Below, in pieces: positions 22,280-33,897 of a stretch of 64,000 nucleotides of DNA. Source of the stretch: Basidiobolus meristosporus CBS 931.73 (Eukaryota; Basidiobolomycota; Basidiobolomycetes; Basidiobolales; Basidiobolaceae); assembly GCA_002104905.1 (NCBI GenBank), contig MCFE01000004.1:62001-126000 (forward strand). Reading direction: 5' to 3'. The notes beneath the pieces are model-generated. The model was given only the letters and a program-made list of their open reading frames with translations. It was not told where the DNA came from and searched no databases. The translations under genes and the position numbers were made by a program. Within the stretch, counting starts at the first letter, position 1; the number at the start of each line of letters is the position of its first letter.

Positions 22280-23587
22280 ATGGAGACCACACCGTTACTC
22301 ATAGTTCTATTAGGATGGATATCCATCCTGATCATCTCGATTTTGCTAATCTACTTGAATCGCAAAGCCCCAGCCATACACTACCGTGGGGTTGGCTTGC
22401 TCGTGGCCAGCATCATCGTAAACGGCTTCCTGGCATTCTATTACATCGCCCACGACCAGAAGCCTGATTGGTTTCCCTGCTTCCTAATGCTATGGATTCC
22501 GTCCCTTGGAATCCCCTTGTGGTTCCTTGTTAACGGCGCTCGCTTCTTCAAGCTTGCCATGCTGTACAAGATGAATCAGGCGAAGTTGGGGATCTCGTCG
22601 GGCTTCTCGGAGGAGGCCACCCAAGGGATTGAGCTAGCCTCTTTCCATGATTACGCCGACAAGGGCTTCCAGAGCCGCTTCAAGAAATGGTACAGCCAGA
22701 ACCAAAGTCGATTCTCCCTCAATTCCATCATCTTCTTGATACTGGGGTTCATGCTTTTCCATTCCTTGATCACGGTGATGATCCACGTCATCTCCAAAGA
22801 TGTGATCAACCAGCGGGTATGCGTCGTCGACTGGGAGATGATCCCCGTGGTGTCATTCCACGGGATTTATGTCCTGCTGCTGTTCCCAGGGCTGGTCTGG
22901 GTTGTATGGAGGGTAGAGGATGCTCATTGGATCAAGCGGGAGCTGATGTTGGTCCTGATAGTGGAGACTGTGAATTTCACGGGCCGTCTGGTGGCTGTGA
23001 TAATCCGAATGGTAGGCTCGACGATTCCCATAGCACCAACCACCTGGTTCACCGTGGCTACCTTGGTGATAGTCCATAGTATCACCATCGTGTTCCCAGT
23101 GATTGATGGATGGCAAGAAACGCGCTCACGCTCCCAGATCAACCAAGCCTCGTTCCAGATGATGCTGGACGACCCGTACATGTTCCAAAGTTTCAAACTC
23201 TTCAGTGTCAAGGATTTCAGCGTGGAGAATGTTCTGTTCTACGAAGCATACAAGCGCCTGGGTCGCAACGTCAAGCTCAGACACAAAGATGCCAAGACCA
23301 GTCAGATCAGCGACAGCGTGCTGGTCGACGAAATCCTCCAGATCTACACCACCTTCATCAAATCCAAGTCCTCCTTCGAGTTGAATGTCCCCGGTCGCTT
23401 GCGCAGGGAGCTGGATATCACCATCGAAGCGGGGCCACCATTCTCCATACAAGCGCTGGAGAAGATCAAAGAAGAGGTCTTCATCAACATGTACCATCAC
23501 ACCTACCCACGTTTTGTTCGGGAAACCAATTCCTCCACAAAGCACTCCGACAGTGCCTCCGAGTCGGCCCTTGTGAGTAACCCATAA
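22280..23587 (+). CDS. Seven-transmembrane protein with C-terminal RGS domain
   Basis: Single-exon frame of 435 residues from Met 22280 (the frame opens at 22220, but that ATG is inside a TATA box). Seven hydrophobic segments can be seen, starting TPLLIVLLGWISILIIS, GLLVASIIVNGFLAFYY and FPCFLMLWIPSLGIPLWF, and ending with TVATLVIVHSITIVFPV. A cytosolic RGS domain follows from about residue 300: FQMMLDDPYMFQSFKLFSV, DFSVENVLFYEAYKRL, then VLVDEILQIYTTFIK, ELNVPGRLRREL and EKIKEEVFINMYHHTYPRF. RGS domains speed GTP hydrolysis on G-alpha subunits. The layout matches fungal GprK-type and plant RGS1-type proteins, which couple sensing to shutting the G protein off. The ligand is unknown. It is the last host gene before the repeat region. 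Confidence 0.9.
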   Translation: METTPLLIVLLGWISILIISILLIYLNRKAPAIHYRGVGLLVASIIVNGFLAFYYIAHDQKPDWFPCFLMLWIPSLGIPLWFLVNGARFFKLAMLYKMNQAKLGISSGFSEEATQGIELASFHDYADKGFQSRFKKWYSQNQSRFSLNSIIFLILGFMLFHSLITVMIHVISKDVINQRVCVVDWEMIPVVSFHGIYVLLLFPGLVWVVWRVEDAHWIKRELMLVLIVETVNFTGRLVAVIIRMVGSTIPIAPTTWFTVATLVIVHSITIVFPVIDGWQETRSRSQINQASFQMMLDDPYMFQSFKLFSVKDFSVENVLFYEAYKRLGRNVKLRHKDAKTSQISDSVLVDEILQIYTTFIKSKSSFELNVPGRLRRELDITIEAGPPFSIQALEKIKEEVFINMYHHTYPRFVRETNSSTKHSDSASESALVSNP

Positions 23588-23895
23588 GTAACTAATCCTA
23601 ATTCCAACCACCCACGACCCTCCCCTAATCCCAGTTGCGAGCGCAAGATTTGTATTTAATCCTCCACCTTCCCCCGCTACTTGTGTATCGTACTGTTGGG
23701 GACATCAACCACACTCTGTAATTCTGGTGCATATGATGCACGACGTCACAATACAAGTAATATTGCTTCGGCCATTCATATCCGCCCTTTGCTGCCCACT
23801 ACTGGGCTTTATTTATCAGCAAGTGGCAAGTTTGGACTTGAATTGCTTCATGTATGCACTTGTCAAACAAGAGGCATCACACACTGCTAAGTTGC
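23588..23895. other. 3' flank of the RGS gene
   Basis: No gene or named element seen. It forms the border between gene-rich sequence and the repeat region. Confidence 0.5.
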
Positions 23896-24267
23896 TCAGT
23901 ACCTATTTGCTTTAAGATAACCAAGTTTGTCTCTAGCTGATGACCTTGTCAATATATCTGCAAACATTTCATTAGTAGGATAGTAAACTAACCTAATTAG
24001 GTTATCCTCTATAGTTTCCCAGATGAAATGAAATCTAACATCTAGGTGCCTGGTTCTGTGCTTCCTTTGTAATCTTACAGGCTGCCACATACTCCGCCTC
24101 TCTGGTGGAAAGTGCTATGGTTGACTGCTTTCTTGAATTCCACAAAGTTTCTCCTTTATAGTAAAGATAGGTGTTTCCTGTGCTCTATGCAAAATAATTG
24201 TGATGATCCTGCCAAAAGGCCATCACTAATTCTAAATCCCATAACTCAGAGTTATTAATGCCATTAG
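23896..24267 (-). pseudogene. Remnant of copia RNase H
   Basis: Minus-strand similarity to the C-terminal RNase H part of the copia elements further right: the HLDVRFHFIWETIEDNL block matches HIDVRHHFIREAIENNL, and EMFADILT matches EMIADIST. It is preceded on the plus strand by GCTGCCACATACTCCGCCTC, which matches the AEYMAACE codons. The frame is broken and no LTR is attached. Confidence 0.8.
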
Positions 24268-24954
24268 TGTTGTAAAGATTTGTAATTCCACCTAAATACC
24301 TGCCTAACTTAGTCACCTACATCATTACCTTCAAATCCTAAAAAATACTGACCAAAATCCTTGTTGGGATTTACTTAGAATATTTTCACCAAAATACCAG
24401 GTTCCCAGAACATGAAAATTCTCAAAGTTGTCCAAACAGCTCCAAACTTTGCACACATGTTCTTGGGACCTTCCTTAACCTATATGTTGCATTTGTAATG
24501 CCAAGACCAGGTAAAAGTATAAATACTACTTTTACAATCAATAAATCATTAAGTGAAAACCACATAATCTACTTGTTCTCCAAATCACTTCCAATATCTC
24601 CAAGACTCTTACAACAGGTTATGAGCCCCAAGCTGTCACTCTCTGCAATGTTTACTACTGCTATCACTGGAATTTTTCCCTCTGCTGAAAAGTTGGATTG
24701 ATCTAACTATCAAGTGAGGAAGGTGAAGATGAAGATGCTGCTACAAGAAGGAGGCCTTGGGAATACTGTCATGGGAGAAGAATGCCCTCCTAAGAATGCG
24801 GAAGAGGAAGCCTTAAAGTACCAGAAGCAAGAACAAAGTGACTTTAACTGCATTTGCCTTAATGTTTAATTACATAATTACCCTGCTGGTGGGTAAGATG
24901 AAATCTGTGGGCATACCAACTACTAATGAAGATGTGCTAGTTACCATCCTGAGC
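24268..24954 (+). mobile_element. Truncated copia element (LTR plus gag fragment)
   Basis: A complete 349-bp LTR (24268-24616, TGTTGTAA...TTACAACA), the primer site GGTTATGAGCCCC, then gag with ATG inside that site (24621) reading MSPKLSLSAM. Gag is broken by stops and by an internal deletion near 24866, and is cut at 24954 where the minus-strand LTR of element A begins. It is therefore older than A. Confidence 0.85.
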
Positions 24955-25286
24955 TGTTGTAAGAGTCTTATAGATATTGGAAGTGATTGGGAGGACAGGT
25001 AGATTATGTGGTTTTCATTTGATTATTTATTGAATGTAAAAGTAGTTTTTATACTTTTACATGGTTGTGGCATTACAAATGCAACATATAGGTTAAGGAA
25101 GGTCCCAAGAACATGTGTGCAAGGCTTTGGGCTGTTTGGACAACTTATCTAATTTTCATGTTTTGGGTAAATATTCTCAGTAGATCCCAACAAGGAACTT
25201 GTTCAATATTCTCTAGGATTTGAAGGTAATGATATAATTGACTAAGTTAGGTAAATATTTAGATGGAATTACAAGTCTTTACAACA
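24955..25286 (-). repeat. 3' LTR of copia A
   Basis: Begins TGTTGTAAGAGTCTTATAG and ends CTTTACAACA, 332 bp, with a short deletion relative to the 349-bp form. It cuts into the gag fragment of the older plus-strand copia element. Confidence 0.85.
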
Positions 25287-26975
25287 CTCCCACTCAGCTA
25301 AATGTTCATACTGACTAGTCCTAATTTTGATCTAAGATATTCAAACTTGTCTCTAGCTAATGGTTTGGTAAATATGTATTCAATCACTTGATCTGAGGGA
25401 CAGTAAACTAAGCCAACTAAGTTATTCTCTATAGCTTCATATATAAAATGATGTCTAATGTCTATGTGCTTAGATCTACAATGAAAAGTTGGATTTCTAC
25501 CTAATTTTATACATCCTTGATTATCTTGAAATAAAGTAATAGGTGTTTTTTGACATAGGCCTAAATCTGTAAAAAGCTTTTGTAACCACACTGCCTCTTT
25601 TGTAGCTTCACAGGCTGCCATATACTCTGCCTCTGTGGTAGAAAGTGCTACAGTTGGTTGCTTTCTTGAGTTCCACAAATTGCTCCTTTACAGTAAAGAA
25701 AGGTGTTTCCTGTGGTAGATCTTTTGTCTTCCAAGTTTTTTCCCCAATCAGCATCAGAGTATCCCACAATATCCTGTTCTGAATACCTTAAACTGTATCT
25801 TAAGCAGATATGAGCAGCTCCTTTTAGGTATCTAAAAATATGCTTAACTGCTGCAATATGACCAGATCCATAGTTCTGATTATGTTGGCTGACAACTCTC
25901 ACTGAATATGAGATATCTGGACATGTTCCAAGCATGATATACATCAGACTACCAAACATAGATTGATAAGGAAAGTTAGGGCTTTTAGATGGCACCAAGC
26001 TCTGCTGATTTGGTGGGTTTTGACCAAGTTAAGGTTTGTCTCCATTGGGGTAGCTGCCAGTTTACAGTCTTCCATTTGATACTTCTTTAGTATATCATAA
26101 ATATACTTGGATTGGCCAAGGGTGATATTTTGGGTACTTCTGTCTATGAAGAACTTAATCCCTAAGTAGTAACCAAGTTCTCCTAGATTGGACATCTTGA
26201 ACTCCTTAGATAGGCTGGATTTAGTCTCTTCCAATGTTTCTAGGTTATTGGTGGCTATAATAAGATCATCCACATATAGAGCTAATAGAACTGGATTTGC
26301 TCTATCTGACTTAGAGTGTATACTATAGTTAGTATTACTCCTTTTGAAACTCACAGATTCCAAATAAGAAGCAATCTTACAAATCCAGGCTCTTAGTGAT
26401 TGTTTGGGACCTTATAGAGACTTTTTAAGTTTGCAGACCAAATGGGGGTTATCTTGGTCTGCAAACCCATCAGGCTGGTCCATATACACAACCTCATCAA
26501 GTTCTCCATTCAAAAATGCTGCTTATACGTCCATTTGATGAATACAAAACTTATATTTGGCTGCAATAGCCAATATTAATCAGATGGAATTAAACTTGGC
26601 TACCAGTGCAAAGGTCTCAGTATAGTCAAGTCCTTTTGTTTGTGAGTACCCTTTGGCCACAAGTCTTGCTTTGTATCTTTCAATTGTACCATCAGCCTTG
26701 TATTTTGTCTTGAAGAACCATCTGCATCCCTTAATTTTGGTTGATTGGTTATTTGACAAAGTCACAAGTTTGATTTTCCATCAGGGCCTCTTTTATAGTC
26801 TGGGGCACATTGATGTGGATTGACTAGGTATAGGCTAAGTTTGTACCCTCATTAATATAGTAATTTGGGCTATTTCTTGTTCAATTTGATCACCAGGCAT
26901 TTGATACTGGAATGATCACTTCTGGGATATTCCTGGGCACAGATTCTGGCTGAACCACAATTGTAGAGTCCTCTG

Positions 26976-27324
26976 TGTAGTAAAAATTTGTATTTCCACC
27001 TAAATATTCACCTAACTTAGTCACTTAGGTCATTACCTTCAAATCCTAGAGAATACTGACCAAATCCCTTGTTGGGATTTACTTAGAATATTTTCACCAA
27101 AATACCAGGTACCAAGAACATGAAAATTCTCAAAGTTGTCCAAACAGCCCCAAACTTTGCACACATGTTCTTGGGACCTTCCTTGACCTATTCTACATGT
27201 TTGTAATGCCAAGACCATGTAAAAGTATAAATACTACTTTTACATTCAATAGATCATTAAGTGAAAACCACATAATCTACTTGTTCTTCCAATCACTGCC
27301 AATATCTCCAAGACTCTTACAACA
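26976..27324 (+). repeat. 5' LTR of copia E1
   Basis: 349 bp, TGTAGTAAAAATTTG to CTCTTACAACA; the first inverted repeat has one change (TGTAGTAA for TGTTGTAA). It carries GTATAAATACT and AATAG-ATC signals. Confidence 0.9.
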
Positions 27325-27337
27325 GGTTATGCACCCC
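27325..27337 (+). other. Primer-binding site of copia E1, mutated
   Basis: GGTTATGCACCCC follows the LTR directly. The related copies read GGTTATGAGCCCC/T, complementary to the anticodon arm of initiator tRNA-Met (GGGCTCATAACC). E1 has GC for GA at one place. Confidence 0.6.
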
Positions 27338-28180
27338 AAGCTGTCACTCTCTGCAATGTCTACTACTGCTATTACTGGAATTTTTCCCTCTGCTGAAAAG
27401 TTGGATGGATCTAACTACCAGGTGTGAAAGGTGAAGATGAAGATGCTGCTACAAGAAAGAGGCCTGTGGGATATTGTCAAGGGAGAAGAATGCCCTCTTA
27501 AAAATGTGGGAGAGGAAGCCTTAAAGTACCAGTGAAAGAATAAAGTGCCTTTAACTGCATTTGCCTTAATGTCAAGGACAAATCGCTAATTCAATGCTCA
27601 AGAGCAAAACTGGCAAAGAATGCCTGGAAGGCATTAGAAGACACCTACCAATCATGTTCAGCTGCCAAGAAAATGTATCTGAGAAGAAAATTCTTTACTA
27701 CAAAGATGCTGCCAGGAGAAGAAATGAAAAATCTAATTAACAGAATTACCCTGCTGGTAGATGAGATGGAATCTGTGGGCGTACCAACTACTGATGAGGA
27801 TGTGATAGTTACCATCCTGAATAGCCTGACAGACAAGTTTCAGGGCCTTGTATCATCCCTAGAGTCCAGAACTGAAGATTTGACCTTAAATTACGTATAT
27901 GGAAGGCTCCTGGATGAAGAATTAAGAAAATCAAGCGCCAATAAGAAGGAAGAAGAAAATGCTTTAATAAGCAATGATAACCAACAAAGGAGGTACCCAA
28001 GACCCTACAAAGGCAACAGCAACCTATTTTGCAAATACTGCAAAAGGAAAGGACGCACATTAGACCGGTGTTTCAAAAAGAGAGATTATCAGTAAAAGAA
28101 GCCTGAATATGGAAATGCTGCAACAACTGAAGATAGATTATTCATATCTGCACTAAATATAACCAAAAACAAGGATTCTC
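27329..28180 (+). pseudogene. gag of copia E1
   Basis: Open from an ATG inside the primer site through SAEKLDGSNYQV, then broken by TGA at about 27427 and by later frame changes. A long piece at 27673-28095 reads the late gag domain (MKNLINRITLLVDEMES, ILNSLTDKFQGLVS, YGRLLDEELRKSSANKK) and the zinc knuckle CKYCKRKGRTLDRC, where the expected His is Arg. It ends at a TAA after KKRDYQ, where related copies read on into protease. Confidence 0.85.
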
Positions 28181-28181
28181 A

Positions 28182-31100
28182 GACATGGTATATTGACTCT
28201 GGAGCTTCTCAACACTTTACACACCAAAAAGAACTTTTTATCCATATCAAGAAATTCCAATTCAGAAGGTTTTCATGGGTGACAATTGAACACTTGATGC
28301 AGTAGGAGAAGGAACTATCCAAGTAAACCTTAGAAGCAGTGAAGGAAGCCATACACTGACCTTTAAAGAAGTACTCTATGTACCAGAAATAGCCAAGAAC
28401 CTACTCTCTGTAAGCAAGGCCACAGCAGAAGGACTCAGTTTCAGTTTTGACAATTCTGGATGTAGGATCACTGTTCAAAATGGTGCTCATATTACTTTGG
28501 GCATCAGAGATCAGAATCTATACAAGCTGACTTATATTCCATCATATCTGGAAGCCAATATAAGTAACTTAAATGAAGAAACACCAATGCTTTGGCACAG
28601 GAGATTTGGGCACATCAATTTTGATTATTTGCGCAAAATGATCAAAGATCAGCTAATTTCTGGAGTGAAAATTGATCCCCCAGCTAATTTGGAGCACTGT
28701 GAAGCCCGCATATATGGGAAACAAGCCAGACAACTGTTCAAGAGCTCTGGGTTAATCAAAACTAAGAAAAAATTAGATCTAATTTACTCAGATCTGTGTG
28801 GACCTATGCAAAATTTATCCTTAGGCGGGATGAAGTATTAGATCACTTTTATTGATGATTATACAAGATACACATGGGTCTACTTCATGGAGAGAAAGGA
28901 AGAAGCTCTGTCTAAGTTCAGGGAGTTTAAAGCCATGGTGGAGAGAGAAACTGGTGAAAAAATCAAGAAAATACACTCTGACAATGGTGGAGAATATACC
29001 TCAAAACTCTTCATCCACTTCTGCAAAATTCATGGGATAAAGCAAGAGACTACTGTACCATACTCCCCACAGGAAAATGGAGTAGCAGAACGTGCTAACA
29101 GATCAATAATTGATCTGGCAAGATGTATGATCCATGATCAAAAATTATCCTTTGATTTATGGATGGAATCAGTTGCCACTGCTGTATACCTTAAAAATAG
29201 GAGTTATAACAGAATACTTTGTAATTCTACTCCATTTGAAGCATGGTATGGATACAGACCAAGTGCAGAACATCTAAGAATATTTGGGTGTACAGCTTAT
29301 GCCAAAAAACTGGCCGGAAATCAGTCAAAATTTGAGCCAAAAAGTGTAAAATGCATATTTTTGGACTACTGCAACAAGAGTAAGGCATACAGACTCTACA
29401 ATACCAAAGCAAAGAAGCTGATCAAGTCCAGGGATGTGTTGTTTGATGAAAATTCAAAATTTTCACAAAAAATGACATCAGATGATGACAAAAATCTGAT
29501 CTCAAGTCCCCCAATTGTCAGGATTGAATCAGAGCAAAACAATGAAAATTTTTTCACTCCAGAGGACTCTACAACCGTGGTTCAGCCAGAATCAGTGCCC
29601 AGGAATATCCCAGAAGTGATCATTCCAGTATCAAATGCCCGGAGATCCAATTGGAAATGAAATAGCCTAAATTACTATATCAATGAGGGTACAAACTTAG
29701 CCTAAGCCTATTCAGTCCATGTTGATGAGCCCCAGACTGTAAAAGAGGCCCTAAATAGCCCTCAGACAAAGTTTTGGAGATCTGCTATGACTGAGGAATA
29801 TCAGGCACTGATGGAAAATCAAACTTGGGACTTAGTCAAATTACTAATCAACCAAAAATCAATTGGATGCAGATGGGTCTTCAAGACAAAATACAAGGCT
29901 GATGGTACAAGTGAAGGATACAAAGCAAGACTTGTAGCCAAAGGATACTCTCAAACAAAAGGACTTGACTATACTGAGACCTTTGCACCGGTATCCAAGT
30001 TTAATTCCATCAGATTAATATTGGCTATTGCAGCCAAATATAAGTTTTTTATTCATCAAATGGATGTAAAAACTGCATGTTTGAATGGAGAACTTGATGA
30101 GGATGTGTATATGGACCAGCCTGATGGGCTTGTTGACCAAGATAACCCCCATTTGGTCTGCAAGCTTAAAAAGTCACTATATGGTCTCAAACAATCACCA
30201 AGAGCCTGGAATTGCAAGATAGATTCTGATTTGGAATCTTTGAGTTTCAAAAGGAGTAATGCTGACTATAGTATATTCTATAAGCCAGATAGAGCAAATC
30301 CAGTTCTATTAGCTCTATATGTGGATGATCTTATTATAGCCACCAGTAACCTAGAAACATTGGAAGAGACTAAATCCAGCCTATCTAAGGAGTTCAAGAT
30401 GTCCGATCTAGGAGAACTTAGTTACTACTTAGGGATTAAGTTCTCCATAGACAGAAGTACCCAGACTATTACCCTAAGCCAATCCAAGTATACTCAAGAT
30501 ATACTAAAGAAGTACAAAATGGAAGACTGTAAACCGGCAGCTACCCCAATGGAGACAAACCTTAACTTGGTCAAAACTCAACCAAATCAAGAGAGCTTGG
30601 TGCCATCTGAAAGCCCTGACTTTCCTTATCAATCTACGTTTGGTAGTTTGATATATATCATGCTTGGAACATGTCCAGATATCTCATATTCAGTGGGAGT
30701 TGTCAGCCAACATAATCAGAGTTATGGATCTGATCATATTACAGCAGTTAAGCTGATTTTTAGATACCTAAAAGGAACTGCTGATATCTGCTCAAGATAC
30801 ACTTTTGAGGACTCAGAACAAGATCTTGTGGGATACTCTGATGCTGATTGGGGACAAAATTTGGAAGACAGAAGATCCACTACAGGATACACCTTTCTTT
30901 ACTGTAAAGGAGCAATTTCATGGAATTCAAGAAAGCAACCAACCGTAGCACTTTCTACTACAGAGGCAGAGTATATGGCAGCCTGTGAAGCTACAAAAGA
31001 AGCAATGTGGTTAAGAAAGCTGCTTACAGATTTAGGCCCATGTCAAAAAATGCCTATTACTTTATTTCAAGATAATCAAGGATGTATACAATTAGGTAGA

Positions 31101-31298
31101 AATCCAACTTTTCATGCTAGAACCAAGCACATAGATGTTAGACATCATTTCATACGTGAAGCTATAGAGAATAACTTAGTTAGCTTAGTGTACTGTCCTG
31201 CAGATGAAATGATTGCAGATATATCTACCAAACCATTAGCTAGAGACAAGTTTGAATATCTTAGGTCAAAATTTGGACTAGTCAGTATGAACATTTAG
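28182..31298 (+). pseudogene. pol of copia E1: protease, integrase, RT, RNase H
   Basis: Protease WYIDSGASQHFTH (about 28184-28222). Integrase zinc motif WHRRFGHINFDY...HCEARIYGKQ, then core motifs IHSDNGGEYTSKLF and SPQENGVAERANRSI. RT with [16 protein letters not shown] and the catalytic LALYVDDLIIAT. RNase H with GYSDADWGQ, AEYMAACEATKEA, DNQGCIQLG and HIDVRHHFIREAI. In-frame stops stand at 28839 (TAG in MKY*), about 29658 and about 29700, and further frame changes occur before 28497. From 29787 to 31298 one frame of 503 codons is fully open, ending SKFGLVSMNI at the last codon before the 3' LTR. Autonomous activity is not expected. Confidence 0.92.
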
Positions 31299-31309
31299 AT
31301 GAGTGGGAG

Positions 31310-31658
31310 TGTTGTAAAAATTTGTATTTCCACCTAAATATTCACCTAACTTAGTCACTTAGGTCATTACCTTCAAATCCTAGAGAATACTGACCAAATT
31401 CCTTGTTGGGATTTACTTAGAATATTTTCACCAAAATACCAGGTTCCCAGAACATGAAAATTCTCAAAGTTGTCCAAACAGCCCCAAACTTTGCACACAT
31501 GTTCTTGGGACCTTCCTTAGCCTATTATATGTGTTTGTAATGCCAAGACCATGTAAAAGTATAAATACTACTTTTACATTCAATAAATCATTAAGTGAAA
31601 ACCACATAATCTACTTGTTCTCCCAATCACTTCCAATATCTCCAAGACTCTCACAACA
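31310..31658 (+). repeat. 3' LTR of copia E1
   Basis: 349 bp, TGTTGTAAAAATTTG to ACTCTCACAACA, with TATAAATA at 31560-31567 and AATAAA near 31581. It is preceded by the purine tract GATGAGTGGGAG. Confidence 0.92.
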
Positions 31659-33537
31659 CTCCACAGTAAAATATTTTCATTGTTTACTCTGATTCAATCC
31701 TGACAATTGGTCGACTTGAGATCAGATTTTTGTCTTCATCTGATGTCATTTTTGGTGAAAATTTTGAATTTTCATCAAACAACACATCCCTGGACTTGAT
31801 CAGCTTCTTTGCTTTGGTATTGTAGAGTCTGTATGCCTTACTCTAATTGCAGTAGCCCAAAAATATGCATTTTACACTTTTTGGCCCAAATTTTGACTGA
31901 TTTCCGGGCAGTTTCTTGGCATATGCTGTACACCCAAATATTCTTAGATGTTCTGTACTTGGTCTGTACCCACACCATGCTTCAAATGGAGTAAAATCAT
32001 GAAGTATTCTGCTATAACTCCTATTTCTAAGATATACAGCCATGGCAACCAATTCCACCCATAAATCATAGGATATTTTTTGATCATGCATCATAGATCT
32101 TGCCATCTCAATTATTGATCTGTTAGCACATTCTGCTGCTCCATATTGCTCTAGGGAGTAGATGTTCTGCACTTGGTCTGTAGCCATACCATGCTTCAAA
32201 TAGAGTAGAATCAGAAAGTATTCCGTTATAACTCCTATTTTTAATGTATACAGCAGTGGCAACTGACTCTCCCCAAAAATCATAGGATAATTTTGGATCA
32301 TGGGTCATAGATCTTGCCAGATCAATTATTGATCTGTTAGCATGTTCTGCTGCTCCATTTTGCTGTGGGGAGTATGGTACAGTAGTCTCTTGCTTTATCC
32401 CATGAATTTTGCAGAAGTGGATGAAGAGTTTTGAGGTATATTCTCCACCATTGTCAGAGCATATTTTCATGATTTTTTCACCAGTTACTTTCTCCACCAT
32501 GACTTTAAACTCCCTGAACTTAGACAGAGCTTCTTCCTTTCTCTCTATGAAGTAGACCCATGTTTATCTTATATAATCATCAATAAAAGTGATTAAGTAC
32601 TTCATCCCACCTAAGGATACGTTTTGCACAAGTCCACACAGATCTGAGTGAATTGGATCTAATTTTTTATTAGTTCTGATCAACCCAGAGCTCTTGAGCA
32701 GTTGTCTGGCTTGTTCCCCATATATGCAGGCTTCACAGTGCTCTAAATTAGTGGGGGATCAGTTTTTACTCCAGAAATTAGCTGATTTTTGATCATTTTG
32801 CACAATTAATCAGAACTGATGTGTCCAAATCTCCAGTGCCAAAGCATTGGTGTTTCTTCAATTAAATTACTTACATTGGCATCCAAATATGATAGAATAT
32901 AAGTCAACCTGTATAGGTTCTGATCTCTGATACTAAAGGCAATATGGGCACCATTTTGATCAGTGATCTTGCATCCAGAATTGTCAAAGCTGAAACTGAG
33001 TCCTTCCACTGTGGCCTTGCTTACAGATAGTAGGTTCTTGGCTATTTCTGGTACATAGAGTACTTCTTCAAAGGTCAGTGTAAGGCTTCCCCCACTGCTT
33101 CTTAGGCTTACTTGGATAGTATCTTCTCCCACTGCATCAAGTGTTCTATTGTCACCCATGAAAACCTTCTCAATTGGAATAACTTGATATTGTGTAAAAA
33201 GTTCTTTTTGGTGTGTAAAGTGCTGAGATGCTCCAGAGTCAATTTACCACGTCTGAGAATCCTTGTTTGTGGTCATATTTAGTGCAGATATGAATAGTCT
33301 ATCAGCAGTTGTTGCAGCATTTCCTTATTCAGGCTTCTTTTACTGATAATCTCTCTTTTTGAGACACCGGTCTAATGTGTGTCCTTTCCTTTTGCAGTAT
33401 TTGCAAAATAGGTTGCTGTTGCCTTTGTAGGGTCTTGGGTACCTCCTTTGTTGGTTATCATTGCTTATTAAAGCATTTTCTTCTTCCTTCTTGTTGGCGC
33501 TTGATTTTCTTAATACATCATCCAGGAGCCTTCCATA
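31659..33537 (-). pseudogene. Middle piece of copia A: integrase, protease and late gag
   Basis: Continuation of A after E1. Minus-strand reading gives integrase (CSDNGGEYTSKLFIH, SPQQNGAAEHANRSI), zinc motif LWHWRFGHISSD, the Gag-Pol spacer (GDNRTLDAVGEDTIQV), protease, and the intact zinc knuckle CKYCKRKGHTLDRC. A tandem duplication of about 205 bp (31948-32160 against 32161-32375) repeats the ARSMxHDxK...EAWxGYRPSxEHL part of the integrase. It ends abruptly at 33537, where element B's LTR begins, in the middle of gag codons for GRLLDEE. Confidence 0.85.
33533..33537. repeat. Left target-site duplication of copia B (CCATA)
   Basis: CCATA directly before the LTR start at 33538 is repeated as CCATA at 45381-45385 directly after the LTR end. 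Both lie in the same gag codons of element A. Confidence 0.9.
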
Positions 33538-33886
33538 TGTTGTAAGAGTCTTGGAGATATGGGAAGTGATTAGGAGAACAAGTAGATAATGTGGTTTTCA
33601 CTTAATGATTTATTGAATGTAAAAGTGGTATTTATACTTTTACCTGGTCTTGGCATTGCAAATGCAACATATAGGTTAAGTAAGATCCCAAGAACATGTG
33701 TGCAAAGTTTGGGGCTGTTTAGACAACTTTGAGAATTTTCATGTTCTGGGAACCTGGTATTTTGGTGAAAATATTCTAAGTAAATCCCAACAAGGAATTT
33801 GGTCAGTATTCTCTAGGATTTGAAGGTAATGACCTAAGTGACTAAGTTAGGTGAATATTTAGGTGGAAATACAAATATTTACAACA
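33538..33886 (-). repeat. 3' LTR of copia B
   Basis: 349 bp on the minus strand, seen as TGTTGTAAGAGTCTTGG...ATATTTACAACA. Confidence 0.92.
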
Positions 33887-33897
33887 CTCCCACTCAT

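Larger units (their letters stand above)
26976..31658 (+). mobile_element. Copia element E1 (full length, degenerate coding), nested in A
   Basis: 4683 bp with both LTRs (26976-27324 and 31310-31658), about 96-97% alike by eye. It sits inside the RT-integrase linker of A: A's GAGTCCTCTG stops at 26975 and resumes as CTCCACAGTAAAAT at 31659. The 5-bp flanks CTCTG and CTCCA agree at three of five positions. Order is gag, protease, integrase, RT, RNase H, which is the Ty1/copia (Pseudoviridae) order. A purine-rich GATGAGTGGGAG precedes the 3' LTR. Gag and the first half of pol carry stops; RT-RNase H is open. Confidence 0.93.

Noticed and set aside
24498-24701. Repeated small ORFs reading MPRPGKSINTTFTFNKSL in the copia LTRs
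   Set aside because: They are LTR sequence that runs by chance in frame into gag through the primer site. Copies differ by stops, and promoter elements of the LTR lie inside the frame.
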